A stretch of DNA of 64,000 nt from Stenotrophomonas maltophilia. Lineage in GTDB: Bacteria; Pseudomonadota; Gammaproteobacteria; Xanthomonadales; Xanthomonadaceae. The first letter of the stretch is position 1; every line of letters begins with the position of its first letter. The stretch spans positions 124,001 to 188,000 of the forward strand of contig NZ_QFHO01000005.1 in the NCBI RefSeq assembly GCF_004920835.1, given 5' to 3'. The notes beneath the pieces were generated by a model. That model ran no database searches. It saw only the letters and a program-made list of their open reading frames with translations, and was not told the DNA's origin. The position numbers and the translations under genes are program-made. Positions 27,359 through 35,309 of this stretch are shown one piece after another.

Positions 27359-28870
27359 ATGCCCCTGACCGGTCCCGCCCTGGGGGCGCTGCGCATCCTG
27401 CTGGTGGAAGATTCCCCGGAAGATGCCGAGCTGATGTCCGAACAGATGCTCGATGCGGGCCTGGAAGCCCGTTTCGAGCGTGTCGAGAGCGAGGTCGAGC
27501 TGCGCCAGGCGCTGGCTGCGTTCGTGCCGGACATCGTGCTGTCCGACCTGAGCATGCCGGGGTTCTCCGGTGACGATGCACTGCGCATCGTGCGTGAGAC
27601 CTCACCGGAAGTGCCCTTCATCTTCGTCTCCGGCACCATGGGTGAGGAGAACGCAGTGGCGGCACTGCAGAAGGGTGCCAACGACTACATCATCAAGCAC
27701 CTGCCGGCGCGCCTGCCGTCGGCGGTGGCGCGCGCGATCCGCGAGGCGCGCAGCGCTGTTGAACGCGCACGCGTGGAAACCGAGCTGATGCGCGCACAGC
27801 GGCTGGAAAGCCTGTCGCTGCTCGCCGCCGGCCTCAGCCATGACCTGCGCAACATCCTGCAGCCGCTGCTGATCATGCCGGACCTGCTGAAGGCCCGTAC
27901 CGACGATCCACAGCTGCACCACCTGGCCGACGTCATCGCCGAGTGTGGTCGTCGTGGCCACGAGATGGCCGAATCGATGCTGTCGTTCGTGCGTGGCTCG
28001 CGCAAGCCGAGTGAACGCATCGAGATCGATGGCCTGTTCGATGCGGTGGCACTCCTGTTGCGCAGCAACGTGCCCGATGCCGTGCGCCTGGAACTGCAGG
28101 TGCAGGACCAGGGCCTGGTGGTCGATGCCAATTACACAGAGCTGCAGCAGGTGATGTTGAACCTGGCGCTCAACGCGATCCAGGCGATGCCCAACGGGGG
28201 CCGGCTGAGCCTGACCGCCAGCCATGCCGGCCAACGCGATGGCGTGGACTGGATGCAGATCCGTGTGGTCGATGAGGGCATCGGCATGGATGCGGACACG
28301 CTCTCGCACCTGTTCAACCCGTTCTTCACCACCAAGGCCGATGGCACCGGCCTGGGCCTGATTTCCTGCAAGCGCATCGTTGAAGGCGCCGGCGGCAGCA
28401 TCCACGTCAGCAGCCAGCCGGGGCAGGGCACCTGCTTCGAACTGCGTCTGCCGATGCATGAGGCCATTGATGGCAGCGAGCCGATCGAGCAGCTGGTGGC
28501 GCTGGGCAGTGGCCAGTCGATCCTGGTGGTCGATGGCGAAGCCACCCGCCTGTCGCTGCTCGGCAATGCGCTGTCCAGCCAGGGCTATCAGCTGCAACTG
28601 GCGTCCGATGGTCCGGCGGCGCTGCGCTGGATGCAGCAGGAGGCGTTGCCGGCACTGGTGATCGCCGACGCCGGTTCCAAGCTGCTGCCGGCCAGCCAGC
28701 TGCTGGGCGAGATGGCTGTACTGGGCTATCGCGGCCCGGCGCTGGTGCTGGAAGACGCAACGGTGGATGTATCGGCCGATGCATTCCCCGCTGGCGTGGA
28801 AGTGCATGTGCTGCGCAAGCCGCTGCAGATGCAGCAGGTGTTCCGCGCGGTGGCCGAAGCGCTGGGCTGA
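27359..28870 (+). CDS. Hybrid receiver-histidine kinase-receiver protein, soluble
   Basis: 503 aa, no membrane segment. Receiver 1 (about 10-130; LLVEDSPEDAELM, DIVLSDLSMPGFSG) is followed by a kinase with LAAGLSHDLRNILQPLL (acceptor His), NLALNAIQAMPNGG and GTGLGLISCKRI. The C-terminal receiver (about 383-503) starts ILVVDGEATR, with Gly in place of the second acidic residue, but keeps the acceptor-like Asp (VIADAG) and Lys (LRKPL), so phosphorylation may be weak. This could be the downstream relay of the preceding kinase/Rcp1 pair. Target output is not encoded nearby. Confidence 0.88.
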   Translation: MPLTGPALGALRILLVEDSPEDAELMSEQMLDAGLEARFERVESEVELRQALAAFVPDIVLSDLSMPGFSGDDALRIVRETSPEVPFIFVSGTMGEENAVAALQKGANDYIIKHLPARLPSAVARAIREARSAVERARVETELMRAQRLESLSLLAAGLSHDLRNILQPLLIMPDLLKARTDDPQLHHLADVIAECGRRGHEMAESMLSFVRGSRKPSERIEIDGLFDAVALLLRSNVPDAVRLELQVQDQGLVVDANYTELQQVMLNLALNAIQAMPNGGRLSLTASHAGQRDGVDWMQIRVVDEGIGMDADTLSHLFNPFFTTKADGTGLGLISCKRIVEGAGGSIHVSSQPGQGTCFELRLPMHEAIDGSEPIEQLVALGSGQSILVVDGEATRLSLLGNALSSQGYQLQLASDGPAALRWMQQEALPALVIADAGSKLLPASQLLGEMAVLGYRGPALVLEDATVDVSADAFPAGVEVHVLRKPLQMQQVFRAVAEALG

Positions 28871-28877
28871 CGCCGCG

Positions 28878-28949
28878 GTAGTGCTGGCCGCTGGCCGGCG
28901 TCTGCGTGTGGTGGGATCATTGCGGTTGCCGGCCAGCGGCCGGCACTAC
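28878..28949. repeat. Inverted pair of GTAG palindromes; one supplies the Anbu stop codon
   Basis: GTAGTGCTGGCCGCTGGCCG (from 28878) faces a reverse copy ending in CTAC at 28949. On the minus strand that second copy begins GTAGTGCCGGCC, and its TAG is the stop of the proteasome-like gene. Confidence 0.85.
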
Positions 28950-29689
28950 CGTTCGGCGGTTTCCCACGGAAACCGCGGCAGGCTGTCCACCGCCTGTTCC
29001 AGCCGCCGCGACCAGTTCTGGTGGATGTCCGCATACAGCGCTGAATCCGCACCCAGCCGCAGCTGCTGGCCGATGCGCAGTTCGCCGTCGCGCAGCAGCG
29101 CCAGGTCGATCGGCAGGCCCACCGACAGGTTGGAGCGGATGGTGGAGTCCAGCGAGACGATGGCCGTGCGTGCGGCATCTTCCAGGCGTGTTGCCGGGCT
29201 GAGGATGCGGTCGAGGATCGGCTTGCCGTACTTGGATTCGCCGATCTGCAGGTAGGGCGTCTCCGGCGAGGCGGCGATGGCGTTGCCCAAGGGGTAGACC
29301 ATGTACAGCCCTGGGCGTTCACCGGCAACCTGGCCGCCGAAGATCAGCGTGGCCTGGGTGTTGACCCCGTCATGGCCGTGCTCGCTGTGCTCGGTCTTGA
29401 CCTGGCTGTCGACCAGCAACTGGCCGACGTAGGCCGCGGCCTCGAACAGGTGGGCCATGTCACGCAGGTTGGGCGTACGCCGCTCGTCGGCGTCGCGGAC
29501 CAGGCGCGACACCAGCAGCTGGGTGGTGGCCAGGTTGCCAGCCGCCATCAGTACGTAGGCTGCCTGGCCGGGGTACTCGAACACGTGCAGCTTGCGGTGC
29601 ACGCGCACATCGTCCAGCGAGGCATTGGTCCGGGTGTCGGCGGCGAAGACCAGGCCCTCGTCCACCTCGATTCCAACGCAATAGGTCAT
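28946..29689 (-). CDS. Anbu-type proteasome-like peptidase (COG3484)
   Basis: 247 aa. The start MTYCVGIEVDEGLVFAADTRTN places Thr2 as the N-terminal nucleophile after Met removal, as in proteasome beta subunits; the Asp of AADTRT and the Lys of VHRKLHVF fit the catalytic triad. The family is called Anbu (ancestral beta subunit). In other bacteria it usually sits beside transglutaminase-like, alpha-E and ATP-grasp genes; none is near here. Its stop codon lies within a GTAG repeat. It is divergent from folK across 92 bp. Confidence 0.85.
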   Translation of the reverse strand: MTYCVGIEVDEGLVFAADTRTNASLDDVRVHRKLHVFEYPGQAAYVLMAAGNLATTQLLVSRLVRDADERRTPNLRDMAHLFEAAAYVGQLLVDSQVKTEHSEHGHDGVNTQATLIFGGQVAGERPGLYMVYPLGNAIAASPETPYLQIGESKYGKPILDRILSPATRLEDAARTAIVSLDSTIRSNLSVGLPIDLALLRDGELRIGQQLRLGADSALYADIHQNWSRRLEQAVDSLPRFPWETAER

Positions 29690-29781
29690 GTCGGTGCCCT
29701 ATCATGTGCGTCCCGGATTGTAGGCAGGCCGCCGTGACGACGGCATGTCCACGCCCCCCCAAGTGCCGTCACCTGAACCGC

Positions 29782-30267
29782 ATGACCACCGTGCTCCTGA
29801 GCCTGGGCAGCAACGTCCAGCCCCGCCGCTACCTCCACGCCGCGGTGACGGCCCTGCGCGAGCGCTTCGGCGCGCTGCAGGTGTCACCCGCCTACCGTAC
29901 CGCTGCGGTCGGCTTCGATGGCCCGGCCTTCCTCAACAATGCGGTGGCGATCGAGACCGACCTGCCACTGCAGGAACTGGACGACTGGCTGCATGCGCTG
30001 GAAGACGCGCACGGGCGTGACCGCAGTGGCCCGCGCTTCTCCGACCGGACCCTGGACATCGATGTGGTGTTCTACGGCGACCTGGTGGTGGAGGGCCCTG
30101 GCCACCTGCGCATCCCTCGCCCGGAGCTGAAGCATGCCTTCGTACTGAAGCCGCTGGCGGACATTGCGCCGGGCTTCGTCGACCCGGTCAGCGGCCAGGA
30201 CCTGGCCACGCTGTGGCGTGCGCACAGGCAGTTTGGCGAAGCGTTCGAGGTCGTGGAGCTCGAATGA
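29782..30267 (+). CDS. folK: 2-amino-4-hydroxy-6-hydroxymethyldihydropteridine pyrophosphokinase
   Basis: 161 aa from ATG 29782 (MTTVLLSLGSNVQPRRYL). The HPPK signature is present as RSGPRFSDRTLDIDVVFYG, with the two metal-binding Asp residues. It transfers pyrophosphate from ATP to the pterin precursor of folate. It converges on a pteridine reductase gene, also a pterin/folate enzyme. The stop is followed at once by a hairpin repeat. Confidence 0.95.
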   Translation: MTTVLLSLGSNVQPRRYLHAAVTALRERFGALQVSPAYRTAAVGFDGPAFLNNAVAIETDLPLQELDDWLHALEDAHGRDRSGPRFSDRTLDIDVVFYGDLVVEGPGHLRIPRPELKHAFVLKPLADIAPGFVDPVSGQDLATLWRAHRQFGEAFEVVELE

Positions 30268-30268
30268 C

Positions 30269-30311
30269 GGGGTCAGATCCCTTTTCCCGCCGGGAAAAGG
30301 GATCTGACCCC
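30269..30311. repeat. GGGGTCAGATCCC hairpin family, copy 3
   Basis: Arms of 21 bases (30269-30289 and 30291-30311) are perfectly complementary, starting one base after the folK stop. The core matches the element at 6907. It separates the convergent folK and pteridine reductase genes. Confidence 0.85.
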
Positions 30312-30332
30312 ATCGTGCATCCCGGCAACGCC

Positions 30333-31070
30333 TCAGCTGACCGTACGCCCGCCATCCACGCGCAGGGTATGGCCGGTGACGAAGCTGGCATCGGCCACCA
30401 GCCAGTACACCGCCTCGGCAATCTCTTCCACGGTGCCGATCCGTGCCAGCGGCGTGCGCGCCAGCAGCGCCTCGCGGGCGAAATCGTCCTTGCCCTGTTC
30501 CGGCCACAGGATCGCGCCGGGGGCGACCGCGTTGACCCGCACCTTCGGCGCCAGTTCCAGCGCCAGCGAGCGGGTGGCCATCTCCAGCGCGGCCTTGGCC
30601 ATCGTGTAGGCGATGTGGTCGCGCATCGGGTCGGTGCCGTGCAGGTCGGTCAGGTTGACGATGCAGCCGTGCTGGCGGCGCAGGTACGGAGCTGCCGCCT
30701 GCGACAGCAGCAGGGGCGCCCGTGCATTGACCGCGTAAAGCTCGTCCATCGCCTCGGCGGTGACCTGGCCCAGCGGGGTAGGGAAGAAGTTGGAGGCGTT
30801 GTTGACCAGCGCATCCAGGCGGCCGAAGTGGGTCACGGCCTGTTCCACCAGATCGGTCAGCGCGTCGGCGTCACGCAGGTCGGCCTGCAGCGCCAGCACG
30901 CTGCCGGGGCGCACGTTGTCAAAATCGAACGCGGCCTGCTGCAGCTCGGCGCTGGAGGTGTTGGCATGCAGCACCACCGACCAGCCACAGGCATGGAACT
31001 GGCGGGCAATGGCCGCGCCGATCCGGCGCGCGCTGCCGGTGATCAGGACCACGGGGGTGGTGTCGCTCAT
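30333..31070 (-). CDS. Pteridine reductase (FolM/PTR1-like SDR)
   Basis: 245 aa. The dinucleotide motif is TGSARRIG, i.e. TGx3RxG, the variant that marks pteridine reductases, instead of the usual SDR TGx3GxG. The catalytic YTMAK (Tyr-x3-Lys), NNASNFFPTPLG and the C-terminal GHTLRVDGGRTVS are typical. Such enzymes reduce dihydropterins or dihydrofolate with NADPH. Adjacency to folK supports a pterin role; the exact substrate (dihydromonapterin or dihydrobiopterin) is not known. Confidence 0.9.
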   Translation of the reverse strand: MSDTTPVVLITGSARRIGAAIARQFHACGWSVVLHANTSSAELQQAAFDFDNVRPGSVLALQADLRDADALTDLVEQAVTHFGRLDALVNNASNFFPTPLGQVTAEAMDELYAVNARAPLLLSQAAAPYLRRQHGCIVNLTDLHGTDPMRDHIAYTMAKAALEMATRSLALELAPKVRVNAVAPGAILWPEQGKDDFAREALLARTPLARIGTVEEIAEAVYWLVADASFVTGHTLRVDGGRTVS

Positions 31071-31129
31071 CGAGGGTCCTCCAAGGCTCGGCTATCCTGT
31101 GCACCATTGTCACCGCATTCGAAGACGCC

Positions 31130-32314
31130 ATGCAGCCCACCTTCCCTCTGCCCGAAGCCGATGCCCTGGCCCACAGCGACCAGCTGGCCGCCGCCCTGCG
31201 CGCTGAAATCCTTGCGCAGGGCGGGGCGATGCCGTTCTCGCGGTTCATGGAGCTGTGCCTGTATGCCCCCGGCTGGGGCTATTACAGCGCTGGCGCCAGC
31301 AAGTTCGGCGGCAGTGGCGACTTCACCACCGCGCCCGAGCTCGGCAGCCTGTTCGCCGGCAGCGTGGCCAATGCACTGGCCCCGGTGCTCGCCCAGTTGG
31401 GCGCGCAGGCGCGCATGCTGGAGCTGGGCGGCGGCACCGGCGCCTTCGCCGAAGCCGTGCTGCTGCGCCTGGCCGAGCTGGACGCACTGCCGGCGCGCTA
31501 CGCCATCCTCGAACCCAGTGCGGACCTCCGCGAGCGCCAGCAGCAGCGTCTGCAGCAGAACCTGCCGGCCGAGCTGGCCGCGCGCGTCGACTGGGTCGAC
31601 CGCCCGTTCGAAGAGGATTGGGAGGGCGTGGTGTTCGCCAACGAGGTGATCGATGCGCTGCCGACTCCGCGCTTCCTGATCAGGGACGGCGAGGTGTACG
31701 AGGAGACCGTCGAGCTCGATGGCGATGGCAACTTCATCCGCGGAGCGCAGCCGGCCGACATCCTGCTCAACGGTGCGGTGCGCCATCTGGAACGCTACCT
31801 GGAAAAGCCCTTTGCCGAGGGCTACCGCTCCGAAGTGCTGCCGCAGCTGCCGTATTGGCTGCAGGCGGTGGCCGGTGGCCTGCAGCGTGGTGCAATGCTG
31901 TTCGTCGACTACGGCTACAACCGTGGCGAGTTCTACATGGAAGATCGCGATGACGGCACCGTGCGCGCGTTCTATCGCCAGCACGTGCACAACGAGATCT
32001 ACCGCTGGCCGGGCCTGCAGGACATCACTGCTTCGGTCGATTTCACCGCGCTGGCCGAAGCCGGCCTGCACGGTGGCTTCGAGCTGGCTGGCTACTGCAG
32101 CCAGGCCAGTTTCCTGCTCGGCAACGGCCTGGACCAGGTGCTGCTGCTGGCCGAGGAACGCACCGATGAGGTCGGCCGCATCCAGCTGCGTGACCAGGTG
32201 AAGAAGCTGACCCTGCCGACCGAGATGGGCGAGCGCTTCCAGGCTATCGGCCTGCAGCGTGGCGTCGACTTCGAACCGGCGTTCGAGCTGGGTGACCTGA
32301 GCTGGCGCCTGTGA
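31130..32314 (+). CDS. MidA/NDUFAF7-family SAM-dependent methyltransferase
   Basis: 394 aa. GGAMPFSRFMELCLYAPGWGYYS is the family N-terminus (COG1565), LELGGGTGAFAEAVL the SAM-binding motif I, and GVVFANEVIDALPTPRF and LFVDYGYNRGEFY later conserved blocks. The mitochondrial relative NDUFAF7 methylates a complex I subunit Arg; the bacterial substrate is unknown. The vanZ-like gene overlaps its stop by 4 bases. Confidence 0.9.
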   Translation: MQPTFPLPEADALAHSDQLAAALRAEILAQGGAMPFSRFMELCLYAPGWGYYSAGASKFGGSGDFTTAPELGSLFAGSVANALAPVLAQLGAQARMLELGGGTGAFAEAVLLRLAELDALPARYAILEPSADLRERQQQRLQQNLPAELAARVDWVDRPFEEDWEGVVFANEVIDALPTPRFLIRDGEVYEETVELDGDGNFIRGAQPADILLNGAVRHLERYLEKPFAEGYRSEVLPQLPYWLQAVAGGLQRGAMLFVDYGYNRGEFYMEDRDDGTVRAFYRQHVHNEIYRWPGLQDITASVDFTALAEAGLHGGFELAGYCSQASFLLGNGLDQVLLLAEERTDEVGRIQLRDQVKKLTLPTEMGERFQAIGLQRGVDFEPAFELGDLSWRL

Positions 32315-32703
32315 GTGACGTGTTGCCGGTGATCAAGCCGCTGCAGCGGCCGCGGCTGTGGGCCGCGCTGTGGGCGCTGGCGGTGCTGTTGGTGATCGTG
32401 GTCTGCCTGATCCCGCCGCCGCCGATCCCGCTGCCGGAAAACAGCGACAAGGGCGAGCACTTCCTCGCCTATTTCATCCTCGCCGGCAGCGCGGTGCAGC
32501 TGTTCCGTCGCGGCCGCCCGCTGCTGTGGGTGGGCATGGGCCTGGTGCTGATGGGCATCGGCATCGAGTTCGCGCAGGGCGCACTGACCAGCAACCGCAT
32601 GGCCGACCCGATGGATGCGCTGGCCAACACGATTGGCGTGCTGGCCGGCATGGCCACCGCGCTGACCCCGCTGCGCGACCTGCTGCTGCGCTGGCGGGGG
32701 TAA
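32311..32703 (+). CDS. VanZ-like membrane protein
   Basis: 130 aa from GTG 32311, overlapping the methyltransferase stop (GTGA). Four hydrophobic segments are visible; ENSDKGEHFLAYFILA and GIGIEFAQGALTSNRMADPMDALANTIGVLAG match VanZ-like proteins. Function of the family outside glycopeptide resistance is unclear. Confidence 0.82.
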   Translation: MSDVLPVIKPLQRPRLWAALWALAVLLVIVVCLIPPPPIPLPENSDKGEHFLAYFILAGSAVQLFRRGRPLLWVGMGLVLMGIGIEFAQGALTSNRMADPMDALANTIGVLAGMATALTPLRDLLLRWRG

Positions 32704-32707
32704 AGGC

Positions 32708-32826
32708 GTGCCAACCACGGTTGGCACCTACCAGTAGATCCACGCCAAGCGTGGATGGAATTTCAGTAGATCCACGCCAAGCGTGGATGGACTGCCCGAG
32801 GTGCCGACCAAGGTCGGCACCCACCA
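32708..32826. repeat. Cluster of four GTAG-type palindromes
   Basis: A reverse element CCAACCACGGTTGGCACCTA (near 32711), two tandem copies of GTAGATCCACGCCAAGCGTG-type (about 32733-32757 and 32768-32790), and GTGCCGACCAAGGTCGGCAC (about 32802-32821). They fill the gap between convergent genes. Confidence 0.8.
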
Positions 32827-32840
32827 GGACAGACCTGCCG

Positions 32841-35198
32841 TTACTTGCCCAGCGTGACCTCATCCAGTACCCACATCGCCGGGCGCGTGTCGCCGGTGAA
32901 GTTGATGCACAGGTCACCGGTGCCCTGGGTACCCTTCGGCAGCGTCGCACGCAGCGTCACGAAGCCATCGGCATCCGGCTTGGCCGGCAGCGGCACTTCA
33001 GCCAGCACCTTGCCGCTGCAGTCGCCGCGACGCACCAGCATCTCGCCATGCGCACGCTTGGCCTTCTCGAAGCGGCGCTTGGGTTCGTCATGGGCCAGCT
33101 GGAAGTAGTACGGAATGCGGCCAGCACGTACCTCCACGCTGCCGACGCCCTCCAGCTGCGCCTGCGGCCAGCGCCAGCACGGCTGGAAGATGTCCACGTT
33201 GAACACTGCACGCGTTCCCTCGCGCGGGCCATCGTCTTCCAGGCGCAGCACCAGCCCCTTCTTGCCTACGCAGCTGAGCAGTTCATCACTGCGGCGGCTG
33301 AGCAGTGACTGCGCGGTGAACGTGGCGATGGTCGGTTTCGCGGCCAGCATCTGGCCCTGGTAGAACGCGGCGGCCTGTACGTTGGCGGGCAGCGGCGTGG
33401 TCAGCGGCTGCTGGTACAGCGGCGACTGCGCGGTCACCGGCTGGCCATCGGTGCTGTAACGCACTTCATAGCCCAGCGGATTGGCCAGCGACACGGTCAC
33501 GGTGTTCCTCGCGCGATCATCGGTGTAGTCCACGCCCACCTCGAACGGGGTCTGCGCGTAGGCCAGGCCCCAGGCGCGGTAACGCTGCAACTGTGCGGGC
33601 AGGCGTGCGAGAAAATCGCGGAAGTCACGATGCTCCGGCGTGCTCCAACCGGTCTCGGCCACCGCAGCCAGGCGCGGGAACAGGTTGTGCTGCAGGCGCG
33701 CATAGCTGCGCGTGTGCTCGGTGAACATGTTGGCCTGCAAACCGAGGATGTGCCCGCGCTTGTCGGCCGCCAGCTCGGCTGGCACCGGCTCGAAGTTGTA
33801 GAGCTTGCCGAGGTTGACCTGGGTCGGTCGGCCCGGCGGTTCGTTCGGCGAGGCGGTCTGCAGGTAGTCCAGGTACAGGTAGCCGACCGGCGACATGATC
33901 ACGTCATGGCCGGCACTGGCTGCAGCCAGCCCACCTTCGGTGCCCTGCCACGACATCACCGTGGCCTGTGGCGGCAGCCCACCTTCGAGGATCTCGTCCC
34001 AGCCGATCAGGCGCCGGTCGTGTTCCTCCAGGAAGGTCTCCAGGCGCTTGATGATGTGGCTCTGCATGGCCATCTCATCTTTGATGCCCAGCGCACGCAT
34101 GCGCTGCTGCACCTGCTTCGAAGCTTCCCACTGGTCCTTCACTGCCTCGTCGCCACCCACGTGCACGTACTTGGCCGGGAACAGCGCGATCACTTCTTCC
34201 AGCACGTTCTCCAGGAAGGTGACGGTACTGTCTTCCACGTTGAACAGGTTCGGGAACACGCCCCATTCGCTGATCGGCTTCAGCGGCGTGCTGATCGAAC
34301 CCAGCTCCGGATACGCGGCGATCGCGGCGGTGGCATGGCCGGGCACGTCGATTTCCGGAATCACCTGGATATGCAGCTTGGCGGCGTAGGCGATCACTTC
34401 GCGGATCTGCTCCTGCGTGTAGAAGCCGCAGTAGGGATGTTCCTGGCCAGTGACCGGATCGATGCCACCGTCGCCGGCCGGCAGGCGGCAACTGCCCACT
34501 TCGGTCAGCTTCGGGTAGCGCTTGATCTCCATGCGCCAGCCCTGGTCATCGGTCAGGTGCCAATGGAACGTGTTGAGCTTGTGTGCGGCCATCGCGTCGA
34601 GCACGCGCTTGATCTCGTCCAGGCTCTGGAAATGCCGCGCCGAGTCGAGCATGAAGCCGCGCCAGCTGAAGCGCGGCGCGTCCTGGATCTGCACCGCTGG
34701 CAGCACCCCATTGCTGCCGCCGGTGGCGAGCTGGGCGAGGGTGGTCGCGCCGTAGAACAGGCCGGTCTCGTTGCCAGCCTGCACCAGCACGCCCGTCGCC
34801 GTACTTTCCAGCGTGTAGCCCTCACCGCTGTCGCGGAAGGTCGGGATGATCTGGAAACGGATGCCGCCGTCCTGGGCGGCCGACTTGCCCTTGGCCAGCG
34901 CAAGGCGCGGGCCTCCGCTGCGCGCCAGCAGGTCGGCGAACTGGCTGGCGACCCGCTGCGCGGCCTCGCCTTCGGCATGCAGCGGAGTGCCAGCGCGTAC
35001 GCTGATGCCGCTGCCCTGGCCGGCTTGCACTTGGGTGGGTGCGGGAATCAGCATCAGGCTGCCGGCGCGCAGCTGCGGGCCAGGAGCTTCAGCGACGGGC
35101 GTGGGATCGGCGGCGAGTGCCGGCATCGCCGGCAGCATCGCGAACAGGCTGCCCAGCAGCAGTGCGCTGCGCATCCGGGCGCGGGAAGGCTTGACCAT
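32841..35198 (-). CDS. Secreted beta-N-acetylhexosaminidase (GH20)
   Basis: 785 aa with a signal peptide (LLLGSLFAMLPAMPALAA). A GH20b-like N-terminal domain is followed by the catalytic barrel: FSWRGFMLDSARHF, HWHLTDDQGWRMEIKRYP, and VHVGGDEAVKDQW with the Asp-Glu catalytic pair. The C-terminal extra (about 600-785) includes a chitobiase-like domain and a beta-rich segment. It removes terminal GlcNAc from chitin oligosaccharides or glycans. It is last on the minus strand after glucokinase and a TonB receptor, all next to the nag operon, so it supplies GlcNAc for uptake. Confidence 0.93.
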   Translation of the reverse strand: MVKPSRARMRSALLLGSLFAMLPAMPALAADPTPVAEAPGPQLRAGSLMLIPAPTQVQAGQGSGISVRAGTPLHAEGEAAQRVASQFADLLARSGGPRLALAKGKSAAQDGGIRFQIIPTFRDSGEGYTLESTATGVLVQAGNETGLFYGATTLAQLATGGSNGVLPAVQIQDAPRFSWRGFMLDSARHFQSLDEIKRVLDAMAAHKLNTFHWHLTDDQGWRMEIKRYPKLTEVGSCRLPAGDGGIDPVTGQEHPYCGFYTQEQIREVIAYAAKLHIQVIPEIDVPGHATAAIAAYPELGSISTPLKPISEWGVFPNLFNVEDSTVTFLENVLEEVIALFPAKYVHVGGDEAVKDQWEASKQVQQRMRALGIKDEMAMQSHIIKRLETFLEEHDRRLIGWDEILEGGLPPQATVMSWQGTEGGLAAASAGHDVIMSPVGYLYLDYLQTASPNEPPGRPTQVNLGKLYNFEPVPAELAADKRGHILGLQANMFTEHTRSYARLQHNLFPRLAAVAETGWSTPEHRDFRDFLARLPAQLQRYRAWGLAYAQTPFEVGVDYTDDRARNTVTVSLANPLGYEVRYSTDGQPVTAQSPLYQQPLTTPLPANVQAAAFYQGQMLAAKPTIATFTAQSLLSRRSDELLSCVGKKGLVLRLEDDGPREGTRAVFNVDIFQPCWRWPQAQLEGVGSVEVRAGRIPYYFQLAHDEPKRRFEKAKRAHGEMLVRRGDCSGKVLAEVPLPAKPDADGFVTLRATLPKGTQGTGDLCINFTGDTRPAMWVLDEVTLGK

Positions 35199-35238
35199 CG
35201 GAACGACTCCTTGGAACGGTGCGATGAACGCTATACAT

Positions 35239-35276
35239 GAAAAACGCCGGGCCCGGAATGACCCAGGCCCGGCGTG
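35239..35276 (-). terminator. Terminator after the TonB-dependent receptor gene
   Basis: On the minus strand CACGCCGGGCCTGGG pairs with CCGGGCCCGGCGTTTTT; the stem is followed by a T-tract. It separates the receptor from the hexosaminidase gene. Confidence 0.75.
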
Positions 35277-35309
35277 CGTGCACGACTCGGCGATGTTGCC
35301 GCCGCTGGA

